Shown: piece by piece, positions 20,438 through 29,821 of the stretch
Layout: every line of letters starts with the position of its first letter
How positions within the stretch are numbered: the first letter of the stretch is position 1
Assembly: GCA_964019425.1 (NCBI GenBank)
Contig: OZ025806.1
Span: 615,374-679,373 of the forward strand
Direction: 5' to 3'
DNA length: 64,000 nt
DNA from: Flectonema sp. DT1601
Taxonomy: Eukaryota > Euglenozoa > Diplonemea > Diplonemida > Diplonemidae
Notes under the pieces: generated by a model
What the model was told of the DNA's origin: nothing
Database searches by the model: none
Seen by the model: the letters and a program-made list of their open reading frames with translations, nothing else
Translations under genes and position numbers: made by a program

Positions 20438-23400
20438 TCAGCGGTCATCTTTAAGTCTCTTTCCTGGGCTCAGGCTAGTCCTCCCTGAGTCCGCTGAACT
20501 GTATGGCGATATCTTCTTCTTTGTCTTCTCGTTCGAGGATGGGCACGACCTCGTCCTCCTGTGTCTTGGTGTACTGTCTGGGTGATCCAAGGCTCTGGAG
20601 GCGGTCTCCACTCCGGCGGTCCAACATCTTCGACAGGTCGTTATCTGGCACTTCGTGCATCTGCTCCTGAACCATTTCCGTTGCAACAATCTATGGCAGA
20701 AGTCGCATTTGACCCTTGGTCCCTTTTGCAACGGCGGTGCATGGTCACATGTCGGTCGGGTATCTTCGGTATCGTTTGTGGAGACATCGGAGCTACTTGT
20801 CCCCGTCCGGGGTGGGCTGCTCCTTGCTCTTCTGGTCTTCGGTGTCGGATCTTCTGTAGAGCTGTTATGGCTGTCGAGGTCTAGCGTTCTGGCCACAGGG
20901 GGAGTGTGGGTCTCCTTGTCGTATGCTTGTAACTGCGATGACGGGCTGGACAAGTCGCGTTCCTCCTTGGTGAGGATGTCTACTGGTTCTTCAGAGGTGT
21001 CACACACTTCATTGTCGAGGGCGTCCGCTAGTTCTCCGGAGGCATCCTGTTCTATTTCGGTAAGGATGTCTGCTGGTTGTTCGGCGGTATCGCGCACTTC
21101 TTCGGCGAGGGTGTCTGCTAGTTCTCCGGCGGCATCCTGTTCTACTTCGGTAAGAATATCCGCTGGTTCTTCGGAGGCATCGCGTACTTCCCCGGTGAGG
21201 GTGTCTGTCTGTTCTCCAGGGGCATCATATACTTCTTCCTTGAGGGTGTTTACTGTATCTTCGGAGGCATCGTGTTCACCTTTCTCCGGCGGGTCTATGG
21301 TTGCAACTATCGTCCTTAGACTGGCTGACGGCAGGGGACTGCCTTCGGTGGGCAAATCTGTCGGTTTAGTGACTGGTGTGGCGCTGGCCGTGGCATCTTC
21401 CAATTCCTGACTTGCATTCGGCGGTGGGATGTCGGTTTCCTTTGGCTCCGGCTTACTCTGGCCGACATTGGTTGCAACTGCAGTTTCAACAGGTGAGGCG
21501 GTCGGCGCTACATTTTCTATCTCCGTCGTGACCGTCGGGTTCCGTTGGTTATCTACTAGTGGGGGGCCTTCTGAAGTCACTGAGTCTTCTCGGGCCACTT
21601 CAGGTGCGGACGTCTTCGACTTCTTCACTGATACAGGCTCGTCTTGCGAATCTGAACCAGGGGACCACTGCTTCTTGCTCCTCGGACTGGCCGATGGCGT
21701 TGGGCTTCTATCGGGGTCGGCTATGGCGGGCGGTGGATGGTCTGCCTCAGCCTTTGGTTTTTTGACCGAGGCAGACTCTCCCTGCGAATCGGAATCTGGG
21801 GATCTCGGTTTCTTGGTTAACCGTAATCCCAGCTCCCCTTCCAGTTCTGAGGTACGTCTCAACACGTCCATCAGCGAGCAGTAATCTCGAGAGGACACCT
21901 CTTCCGCCTTGAACTGCGCACAGTTGTTGGCGACGTTTGGTGTGTTGAGGAAGCTCCATGTGTCCGGCACAGCCCCCGCCAGTCCCGTCCGTGTTGTCGC
22001 ACTCCACGTGTTCATATTTCCTCTGCAACTCCAGGTGGCATTTCTATCCTGTTGACTCATCTTCTGTATCCCCTTGAGGGCAGCATAGTAGGAGGCTAGC
22101 CCGAGGTCTGCAGTGTCGAGCGTCGCACCCCAGCTGGCCGTCAACTTGTGCAGTTGCGTGTCCAACAGGCAGGCGGCCGCCCCCGTCCTCCCAGTGTTCA
22201 AGTTCCTATGACTGGCAAAGAATAGGCACATGCGAGGCGAGTCCTGTTGAGGTCCCCCTGCCATGTGGTCCCACCAGTATAGAGAGGCTTCCAATCGCGA
22301 GTTGAAGGCCTTGTACCGGCTTCTGGTGAACTCGTTTACCATCGAGCTCGCTTCGCGCCAGCAGTCGTACAGACCGGACTTTCGGCCCCTGACTACTGCG
22401 TACCATTTGCTGCCCGGCGATGGAGCGACTTTGGTATCCCCTGATGGTGGGTTGTACCTCTCGACAAATCGCTGGGCCGACTCGCGGAGGACGAATCTTT
22501 GGTGGACGGCGCCTCTGTATTTGTGCACCTCCCTCTTCGTTTCCTCCCACGTGGTATAGACTCCCGGGGATCTGCCTTCGGCGACTCCGTAGAAGAAAGA
22601 TGGCTTCCTGTTGGAGGGTGCTAAAATCCGTCTTGGATCCTGGGTGGAGGAGGGTAGCTGCTCTCGTCTCAGGTACAGGGCGACGCAGGGCTTTACTTGT
22701 GTGACCTTCGACGTGTAGATTCCCTCGGCAGAATCGTCTTGTTTCAGCCATCCCCCCCTTCCATTTGTCGTATACGACACATAGTGCCCCGAGACCTCGT
22801 TAAATCTGACGTGTTGGATCATTCCAGTCAGGGTGTAGAGGCGGCTCGATGCGTCTATGAAGGATTCTGGAAGGGTGACTTCATCGGGTTTGGTATCTCC
22901 AAAATGTCCCTCTTTGAACCCAAGGAACAGCGAACGGGCTGGCTCGTCTACCGATGTAACGATCTCCGCTGAGCACGATTTACAACTCGGGCAGGTGAAG
23001 TCTGTCGGGCTTGTCGTCGTTTCGTCAAGGGCAGACGCTGTCTTTTGGTCAGGTTCCAGTCTGAGGATGGGCGTTCTATACCGTACCGTGTGTATGTCTT
23101 CGCAGACTTGACACGTGCGGATTTGCGTTACCGTGGACACGAAGTCGACTGGTGGAGCTCCCGCCTCAACGATTGCTTCGAGCAGCTCTGACAGTGCATG
23201 TTCGGCTTCCGATTGTCCCGGACCGCAGCGTGGTTTCATCCATTCCCATATCTTCTTCGCTGCCAAAACAGACCCCGATCGCTTCAGCTCCCTCAGGGTG
23301 CATAAGACACAGTCTGCTGAGTGTTCCGGCAATTTGTTGCATTCCGGAAGAGGCATGCCCTTGCATAGGCACTGCAGCGCTGCGTTCATGTAGCAGGAAT

Positions 23401-26077
23401 CCCCGAGATTCTGAATCCCCTCCAGGCCTACTCCAAAGGGTATGAAGGTCGGAGGGTGTTCTATTGCTGGATTCTCGGGTTTCGAAGTGAGTGACGGCCC
23501 TCTCTGTGTCAAGGGCGTACCCGGGACCGACTCCGGTTCCTGCCATCGTCCGGCAGAAGTTGTTATTGGGCCAGGAAGGTGCATGACGGCAGAGTCTGGA
23601 ACAGACAGGGCGTCTTCGTTCGGCGTTATCTCTCCACCGTGCGTAGCGATTGGATCAGTGGGCGATTCATGCGGCCTCAGCCCGGTCTCCGATATCTCTA
23701 AACCTCCGGCAGTGGATTTGGAAGGGCCAGGGGGCATAGGGACAGCAGCGGCTGGGTCGATCAATATGAATACATTCCGTCCGCCTATTGGCAGTGAAGG
23801 ATTGCCTGTTTCTATTGTGGGTTCAACCGGCGCTCCTTGCGGGCGAAAAGACGGTCTCGGCTCCGGCTCCGGTAACTCTAAACTTCCGGCAATGGATATG
23901 GTTGGGCCCGGAGGAGTAGGGACAGCGGTGACTGGAGCGGTCTGATCCGTCTCGGTTCGTTTAGCGGCTGGCGAGGAAGTTACGTCTACAGCTGATGCCG
24001 GATCAACCGGCGCTTCTAGAGGTCTGTTGAGTGGCAGTCTCAGCCCGGGCTCCGATACCTCTAAACCTCCGGCGATGGATGTGGTTGGGCCAGGAGGGGT
24101 CGGGGCAGCGGTGGCTGGAACGTACAACGTGAACTCGTTCGGTCCAACGGCTGGCAAGGAGGCAGCTGGAGCGGACACTGGTGTGGCTGTCGGGTCGGGT
24201 CCTCCGTCGTCAGTCGTGTACGGTAACGGGGTCGGCACTGGTGTTGATTCGTACTCACACGGCTCTCCGTCTTTGTGTAGTGGAATTGCGGCACTCGTAG
24301 CGGGTTCTGCGGGCAATCTTTGCGGACTAGTCGACGGACTCGGCGAAGGCTCCGATATCCCTAAACCTCCGGCGATGGATATGGTTGGGCCAGGAGGGGT
24401 CGGGGCAGCGGTGGCTGGTTCAGTCGATGTTTTCTCGTTTCTCCCTCCAGCTGGTAAGGAAGCCGTCGGAGCGGACACTGGTGTGGCTGTCGGGTCGGGT
24501 CCTCCGTCGTCAGTCGTGTACGGTAACGGGGTCGGCGCTGGTGTTGATTCGTACTCACACGGCTCTCCGTCTTTGTGTAGTGGAATTGCGACACTCGTAG
24601 CGGGTTCTGCGGGCAATCCTTGCGGACTAGTCGACGGACTCGGCACAGGCTCCGATATCCCTAAACCCCCGGCGATGGATATGGTTGGGCCAGGAGGGGT
24701 CGGGGCAGCGGTGACTGGTTCAGTCGATGTTTTCTCGTTTCTCCCTCCAGCTGGTAAGGATGCCATCGGTGCGGACACTGGTGTGGCTGTCGGGTCGGAT
24801 CCTCCGTCGTCAGTCGTGGTCGGTAACGGGGCCTGCGCCGGCACTAGTTCGAGCTCTCTCGGCTCTCCGGCTTTGTGTAGTGGAGTTGTGAGGCTCATAG
24901 TGGGTTCGGCGGACACCCCTTGCGGACTAGTCGAAGGACTCAGCACAGGCTCCGATACCTCTAAACCTCCGGCGGTAGATATGATTGGGCCAGGAGGTGT
25001 CGGGGCAGCGGTAGTTGGATCAATCGATGCGGTCTCGTTCCGTCCTTCGGTTGACAGGGTAGCGGCTGGAACGGACACCGATGTAGCTATCGGAACGGGT
25101 CCTCCGTCGTCAGTCGTGGTCGGTTGCGGGGCCGGCACTGGTGTTGAATCGAACTCCCTCGGCACTCCAGCTTTGTGTTGTGGAGTTACAAGACTCGTTG
25201 CGGGTTCCTCTGGCTTCGTGGCCGGCCTGGTAACTGAATCCCCGTCGGGTTCCGCTGACCGGCCGATCCCTCCGGCATCCGGTGTGGTTGGGTCTGGAGT
25301 TGGATCCATAGGTTGTGGGGTCGATGCGGACAATGGCACGTCATCGGATGTGCTCGGTGCAGGCGGCATGTGTGGCGTGTGCGGCTTACTAGCGGATAAC
25401 GCTGCCTGGTGTATGAGCGATGCTCCTCTTGCCCTGAGGGCTTCTGCAGTGCAGACCACCACTTGGGTTGAGACCCTCCTGGCATACAGGCCTGCAACCT
25501 CCCGTAGGGGTACTGTTGTGGCAATGGCTCGCAGCTGCGACAGTCGGCTCAGGGTCCTCACAGCTTGTGGGCCTAAACCTCCATAGACTTCAAGTGCAAT
25601 CGGGGAAAAGTTTAATCCGAACTTTGCACATAGGGCCGAGTATTTGCCTGACTTTGCGGCTTCTGCTTCACTGGCTGCTTGTCCCGGCTTGTTGTAGTTT
25701 CTAGAAGCCCCCGGGTTGACGATCGTCACGTCAAAGGCCCGCCCGACCCCCTCGTTCAACCCTTGCGGACAGTACCAATCTGCGGGTCGCTGCTTGTTGT
25801 ATCCAACGAGGTATTTGGGTTCCCTCATCGTTGCCAAGCCCGCCGAACGACAGATGCCGATAAACTCTTCCCTTACTTTGTCATGCCTGCGGTGGATATC
25901 CCCTCCGTCAATGCATACAGAGGCGTGGTACCCGAATGCGTCCTGCGTCTTCTTGCAGGCACGGCAGGCCTCATCCTCTGAGAACAGGGCTGTCCCGAGA
26001 CGTAATCCGCAGGCGATACGGAATATGTCGGAGCCTATGTAGCACTCCTCATCTGGACATTGTAAGAAAACGAACAT
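20438..26077 (-). CDS. Retroelement polyprotein: RLE-type domain, Pro/Thr repeats, USP protease, two RNase H1-type binding domains, RNase H-like fold
   Basis: A 1879-codon ORF. Residues 1-230 match the C-terminal part of RLE-type retroelements: a C-x2-C-x9-H-x3-C knuckle (CRACKKTQDAFGYHASVC), RRHDKVREE, REPKYL, RPADW and AFDVTIVNP. Residues about 235-880 are Pro/Thr/Ala-rich tandem repeats with a 100-residue period. Residues about 880-1140 form a USP/C19 peptidase: Cys box GIQNLGDSCYMNAALQCL (Cys about 894), CxxC pairs, and His box SGHYVSYTTNGRGGW. At about 1160-1265 are two copies of the RNase H1 hybrid-binding fold (FYGVAEGRSPGVYTTWEE; WYAVVRGRKSGLYDCW). At about 1284-1400 is an RNase H-like segment lacking the usual acidic residues. 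A Ser/Glu-rich repeat region and a CxxC-rich motif (about 1790-1820) end the protein. The ORF is markedly GC-rich against its surroundings. No RT lies upstream, so the element may be 5'-truncated. Confidence 0.75.
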   Translation of the reverse strand: MFVFLQCPDEECYIGSDIFRIACGLRLGTALFSEDEACRACKKTQDAFGYHASVCIDGGDIHRRHDKVREEFIGICRSAGLATMREPKYLVGYNKQRPADWYCPQGLNEGVGRAFDVTIVNPGASRNYNKPGQAASEAEAAKSGKYSALCAKFGLNFSPIALEVYGGLGPQAVRTLSRLSQLRAIATTVPLREVAGLYARRVSTQVVVCTAEALRARGASLIHQAALSASKPHTPHMPPAPSTSDDVPLSASTPQPMDPTPDPTTPDAGGIGRSAEPDGDSVTRPATKPEEPATSLVTPQHKAGVPREFDSTPVPAPQPTTTDDGGPVPIATSVSVPAATLSTEGRNETASIDPTTAAPTPPGPIISTAGGLEVSEPVLSPSTSPQGVSAEPTMSLTTPLHKAGEPRELELVPAQAPLPTTTDDGGSDPTATPVSAPMASLPAGGRNEKTSTEPVTAAPTPPGPTISIAGGLGISEPVPSPSTSPQGLPAEPATSVAIPLHKDGEPCEYESTPAPTPLPYTTDDGGPDPTATPVSAPTASLPAGGRNEKTSTEPATAAPTPPGPTISIAGGLGISEPSPSPSTSPQRLPAEPATSAAIPLHKDGEPCEYESTPVPTPLPYTTDDGGPDPTATPVSAPAASLPAVGPNEFTLYVPATAAPTPPGPTTSIAGGLEVSEPGLRLPLNRPLEAPVDPASAVDVTSSPAAKRTETDQTAPVTAVPTPPGPTISIAGSLELPEPEPRPSFRPQGAPVEPTIETGNPSLPIGGRNVFILIDPAAAVPMPPGPSKSTAGGLEISETGLRPHESPTDPIATHGGEITPNEDALSVPDSAVMHLPGPITTSAGRWQEPESVPGTPLTQRGPSLTSKPENPAIEHPPTFIPFGVGLEGIQNLGDSCYMNAALQCLCKGMPLPECNKLPEHSADCVLCTLRELKRSGSVLAAKKIWEWMKPRCGPGQSEAEHALSELLEAIVEAGAPPVDFVSTVTQIRTCQVCEDIHTVRYRTPILRLEPDQKTASALDETTTSPTDFTCPSCKSCSAEIVTSVDEPARSLFLGFKEGHFGDTKPDEVTLPESFIDASSRLYTLTGMIQHVRFNEVSGHYVSYTTNGRGGWLKQDDSAEGIYTSKVTQVKPCVALYLRREQLPSSTQDPRRILAPSNRKPSFFYGVAEGRSPGVYTTWEETKREVHKYRGAVHQRFVLRESAQRFVERYNPPSGDTKVAPSPGSKWYAVVRGRKSGLYDCWREASSMVNEFTRSRYKAFNSRLEASLYWWDHMAGGPQQDSPRMCLFFASHRNLNTGRTGAAACLLDTQLHKLTASWGATLDTADLGLASYYAALKGIQKMSQQDRNATWSCRGNMNTWSATTRTGLAGAVPDTWSFLNTPNVANNCAQFKAEEVSSRDYCSLMDVLRRTSELEGELGLRLTKKPRSPDSDSQGESASVKKPKAEADHPPPAIADPDRSPTPSASPRSKKQWSPGSDSQDEPVSVKKSKTSAPEVAREDSVTSEGPPLVDNQRNPTVTTEIENVAPTASPVETAVATNVGQSKPEPKETDIPPPNASQELEDATASATPVTKPTDLPTEGSPLPSASLRTIVATIDPPEKGEHDASEDTVNTLKEEVYDAPGEQTDTLTGEVRDASEEPADILTEVEQDAAGELADTLAEEVRDTAEQPADILTEIEQDASGELADALDNEVCDTSEEPVDILTKEERDLSSPSSQLQAYDKETHTPPVARTLDLDSHNSSTEDPTPKTRRARSSPPRTGTSSSDVSTNDTEDTRPTCDHAPPLQKGPRVKCDFCHRLLQRKWFRSRCTKCQITTCRRCWTAGVETASRALDHPDSTPRHRRTRSCPSSNEKTKKKISPYSSADSGRTSLSPGKRLKDDR

Positions 26078-26825
26078 AACAATAAAATTCTAAGTGAGAA
26101 ACACTTAGCAGAAACACTTAGCAGCTTTTAAGGAGCTGAAAAGCAAAAAAAGAATCTAAGTGAGAAACACTTAGTAGAAACAATTTGTAGCTAATTAAGC
26201 TGAAAATAAAAAAATAAAAAATTTCTAAGTGAGAAATACTTAGCAACTTTTAGAACAAACATTTCAGTAAATAACCTGTAATGATTAAACCATTACAGGT
26301 TTGATGCCAAGACTGACAAGGACTGAGTTGAATTTACCGGGTGAGATTTGGACTGTTAGCTTTTGGCTAAGGCCCTCCCTGAAGAGCAAGAACAAAAAAA
26401 CTACTCACACCTGAAGAAAACATACACAAAGAACACACTGTAAGCTGTGTGTGTATTTTGTGTTTGTCACAACAGGAGAGAAAAGAAAGAATGTCAAGGT
26501 TGGTCACCTTGCCTATCAACGCACAACATTGGTGGTCTCTACTAGACCCTGAGTGATCCCACTGGATCTCTCATCGTTCATAGTACCCTGTGTGAAGTTA
26601 TAAAATCAAAGGTAAACTATGAACTACAAATGACTTAGCCTGTTATTATAATGCCACAGGCAGGCCATGCATTCAGCAACTATCCAGCAGTGCTTGGATG
26701 TCCTGATCTTCTTCTAAAAAAAAGAAAGAAAAACAAAACTGTAGCTGGGATCACTCAGGATCAACAGACTACCAATGCTACCTGTTGTACTTGCTCACTA
26801 TGGGGGGTGATGCCAAACACCCAGA
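26078..26825 (-). other. Region upstream of the giant ORF with repeated hairpins
   Basis: No gene seen. Three copies of the dyad CTAAGTG-agaa(a)-CACTTAG lie at about 26090, 26155 and 26224. A 10-bp stem, ACCTGTAATG with CATTACAGGT, lies near 26273-26299. An ACACACTGTAAGCTGTGTGT dyad lies near 26435. These may be element leader structures. No reverse-transcriptase motif was found in any frame. Confidence 0.5.
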
Positions 26826-28934
26826 TGAGGCGATCGGCAGGGTGGAGGTGTTCACGATTTTTCACTTTGCTACACGAAAATTCACGATTTTTCACGATTT
26901 TTCACGATTATTCACTTAATTTTTTGCTGCTTTCTGGTAGTGAAATCCCGTGAAAATGTGTGAAAATGTGTGAATTCTAGTGAAAAAAGTGAGTGACATC
27001 CAGATGGTACCGTTGGTGCTGTGCAATGTCAAACCTGTTCAGTTTGCCATACATGTCACTTTGACAACTAAATGGGCATCGCTTGTGCCCAGTGACCCAT
27101 CACCCTTTCTGACCATCGCTTGTGGTGAGGTTCCGGACTTTGGACCGGCGCATCGCGTGTGCGGTGGGTTTAATCACTGAGGGGACTCATTCTCGTTCAG
27201 ACTGTTCTGTTCTGTAACAACCCGACCATGATCATTCAGCAAATATGAGATGTCAATTGTGGCTGCCTCTGACATGTCACGTGCAACCTCTGCCCAAAAC
27301 TGGAGAAGTTGCCGCGGAGTGCGATGCTCCCGGGAGAATGAGATGAGACGTCTGAGCACACCATTCACAATACTATATTGTGCACACATGAACTCCATGA
27401 TGTTGCCCATTTCCTCGTTACTGAGAGACATCAGGTAAGCATATGCCCGCCTGCGACGATGAGAGTACTTGATGAGGCGCTTGTTGCGCTGCAAGAATGT
27501 GAGAATCCACCTGAGGAATGGAATACCTCGAAGCGGGCATGATAACACATAGCATGCAAATGCTAAGGTTCCGAAGCGCCCATTCGTAACCTTCTCTTTA
27601 AATGGGCACGCCCTAAAAGAGATGCGGTGCTTGTTGCGAAGCAAGTAAGCAAACGACCGATTCCCACGTATGAAGAAGCACAGTGTTACTATGAACGGAG
27701 GAAGTCACTGAGGCCAAAGTACTTCGCAATCCAGGAGGCAATGCAATGAACTCGGTGTGTAGGCTCCGGGATGAGGCAGATATTGCCATCTTGGTCAAAT
27801 AATTTAAACCCCCTGTATTCTGATCCACCCCGATCACTGAGCGCAGAGGTAATCGTGCAAGTTGACAGAGGTGGTGGTGCCAGATCAGTGATTAAGATTC
27901 CGAGCTGCTGGAAGTGGTGCAGCGCACGTCGTAGTGTGTCACAGAATGATTTACTTTGAGCTTGGTGGCTCTGTGTCAGTCTGCATGCAAGACTATAGCA
28001 TGCAGTCGTAGCTGTAGCAGCAGTGATGTGTAGCGCTGACGAGTTTTCTGTCACAGATGTTGCGTCACTTACTAGGCAGAAGGTACTCTCCCGGTTGCGA
28101 ATGAGAAACACACAATCCTGCACATACAACCACCGGATCATCTCTCTTCGTGCAGCCCAATAACTGACGGAGTCAAGACCATGAAGCTGGCGGGTAAACT
28201 GCGGAATGCGGCGCATGGCGATGTGCTGCAAGAGGATCGGGACAACTGTACTTGGTGGCTGTGGGCGGAGGTCCCAGCAACAGTGTATTGCGATACACCG
28301 TCAACCTCACCAATCTTCTCATCGCACCAGATCAGCATGCCATCCGTGCCAGCAACACGAGCCCTAACCTCCAAGTCATCTTCAACTTCTAGTCCCATAC
28401 CACCCAATACATCTAACAGCTTTGATCTGCTAGTCACATACAGCAAGATCTCTGCTGGCAAGGAATCGCGAAGTTGCACTGTTACTCTTACGAGAGCCAT
28501 GTGAATGCATTACCACAATAAACTTTAGAGAACGATAGGATTAACAAGCACCACCACTTCAACGATCACCACACATGCCTATCAACCCACCTGTGCTAGA
28601 ATAGTTCAGCAACCACATGAAACTGTAACAAGAGCTGGATTAAAGAGAAGTAGTATTAACAATAAACTGTAGAGAACGATAGGATTAACAAGCACCGATG
28701 ACAACTACGAAGCAGTGCAGTTCAGGCCCCCCCTGAGTAGTTTTTTTTAACAAACCACAAATCTCAATATCAAAATTCACGAAAATTCACGATTATTCAC
28801 GAAAATTCACGATTTTTCACCATGCTTTTTGGCAGTGAATTTTCGTGAATTTTCGTGATAGGTAGTGACAACTCGTGACAAACCGTGAAGGATCGTGAAA
28901 ATTCGTGAAACCTCCACCCCTGCCGATCGCCTCA
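26826..28934 (-). mobile_element. TIR DNA transposon of unassigned superfamily, 2.1 kb
   Basis: Ends share an inverted repeat of about 38 bp starting TGAGGCGATCGGCAGGG, with one or two indels between arms. Flanks CCAGA at 26821-26825 and 28935-28939 are a 5-bp target duplication. Next to the ends are many subterminal copies of TTCACGA(A/T)TTTTCACG in opposite orientations. The interior codes on the minus strand for a likely transposase broken into three frames. The 3' UTR-like DNA at 28975-29065 continues the flank. Confidence 0.75.
27174..28500 (-). pseudogene. Probable transposase gene, in three frames
   Basis: Three overlapping minus-strand ORFs (28500-28138, 28231-27689, 27644-27174) have protein-like composition and follow one another, so they look like one gene with at least two frameshifts, or possibly undetected introns. 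The middle part has CLVSDATS, SDRGGSE and a later THRVHC motif. Their order and spacing recall acidic catalytic residues and a Cys/His motif of hAT-like transposases, but I could not assign the family. Confidence 0.5.
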
Positions 28935-28974
28935 CCAGAAGTACTAAACTGCTTTCCTTCTTGCTGCCCAGGAG

Positions 28975-29065
28975 TTTCTGACCAGAACTAATAGAAAATA
29001 AAAAGTAGATGGGAAACAATAAAAAGTAAAATGGATATAACTGAAGTTAAACAAGACAAATGAAG
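28975..29065. repeat. Diverged copy of a USP-element 3' UTR segment
   Basis: AAGTAGATGGGAAACA followed by AAATGRATAWAA and ACAGACCAGA matches 19225-19310 and 2860-2938 with several changes. It is an older fragment of the same element family lying beside the TIR transposon. Confidence 0.6.
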
Positions 29066-29193
29066 TAACAGACCAGAACAGAAAGAGGATTGTAATAGAA
29101 GATTACAAATAAAAAATTGTGTTGTGTTGTACTTCAAGTCCGAGGATAACGCATGCAGGATGGAAACCGCCATTAGGGGTGCAAGCGAGAAAT

Positions 29194-29622
29194 ATGATAA
29201 TTCGGCTGTTCAGTCCTCAATTGTGGAAGAACCTGACCACACCTGCACCACGAGGGTATTTAAAGGACACTACAATAACGAAACTCCTTCTCCATCACGG
29301 GATAATTGGGGTACCTCAGCCATCGAAATTCCTGATGAATCGCGATCAAAATCATACACTACAATCCTTAATCAAGAACGCGTTAAGAATGAATCAATCA
29401 TCGATAGAATGCTATGAAAACTACAGTTGGAAGCCAATAGGCTGTCACATAAGGCCAAAAGCAAAATACCCAAAATCAGCGAAGGATTCAAGCAATTTTC
29501 TAATTATGGATGACACTCTACACCGAGCGTGGGATGACAACGTGCCTTCTGTCACTTTTTACTACGCCGAGAAGTCTTGGGAGGCAGGTTCCTACAAGCC
29601 TGTGGCTTGGAGCAATCTTTAA
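29194..29622 (+). CDS. HNH-nuclease-like ORF
   Basis: A 142-codon ORF from the first in-frame ATG. Near its C-terminus it has CHIRPKAKYPKS, then SSNFLIMDDTLHRAWDDN. The order H-I-x-P, then N-x3-L, then L-H-x2-W-D, is the pattern of HNH_2-type nuclease domains, in which the His and Asn residues hold the metal and activate water. It has no close partner genes. A short acidic ORF follows at 29669-29821 and may be its continuation. It sits at the border between the repeat-rich and gene-rich halves and could be a mobile-element or host gene. Confidence 0.4.
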   Translation: MIIRLFSPQLWKNLTTPAPRGYLKDTTITKLLLHHGIIGVPQPSKFLMNRDQNHTLQSLIKNALRMNQSSIECYENYSWKPIGCHIRPKAKYPKSAKDSSNFLIMDDTLHRAWDDNVPSVTFYYAEKSWEAGSYKPVAWSNL

Positions 29623-29668
29623 ATCTCCTAAGATGGCATCATATTACGCCAAGATTATTTGATCTCCA

Positions 29669-29821
29669 ATGCAAGATGGATGCACATTGACATTTACCAT
29701 CAACCACAAGGATCCAAAGGCATTGAAAGAATATCTGGACTGGAGGCATGAGCAAAACAGCAGGAAGATGGGACTCAAAAGCGATGATGATGACGACGGT
29801 GACGACGACGATGATGAATGA
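29669..29821 (+). CDS. Short ORF with acidic C-terminus
   Basis: Fifty codons: a normal-looking segment (INHKDPKALKEYLDWRHEQN) followed by a run of about ten Asp residues and the stop. It lies 46 bp downstream of the HNH-like ORF in another frame, so it may be the last exon or a frameshifted end of that gene. Function unknown. Confidence 0.3.
   Translation: MQDGCTLTFTINHKDPKALKEYLDWRHEQNSRKMGLKSDDDDDGDDDDDE

Noticed and set aside
24027-25586. A 519-codon plus-strand ORF
   Set aside because: Antisense shadow of the GC-rich Pro/Thr repeats of the giant minus-strand ORF; its Gly/Val/Ser repeats are the reverse reading of those codons.
26826-28934. hAT assignment with 8-bp target duplication and CAGGGGTG ends
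   Set aside because: The inverted repeat extends 13 bases outside CAGGG on both sides, and the 8-bp flanks of that smaller unit are not direct repeats; CCAGA outside the longer ends is.
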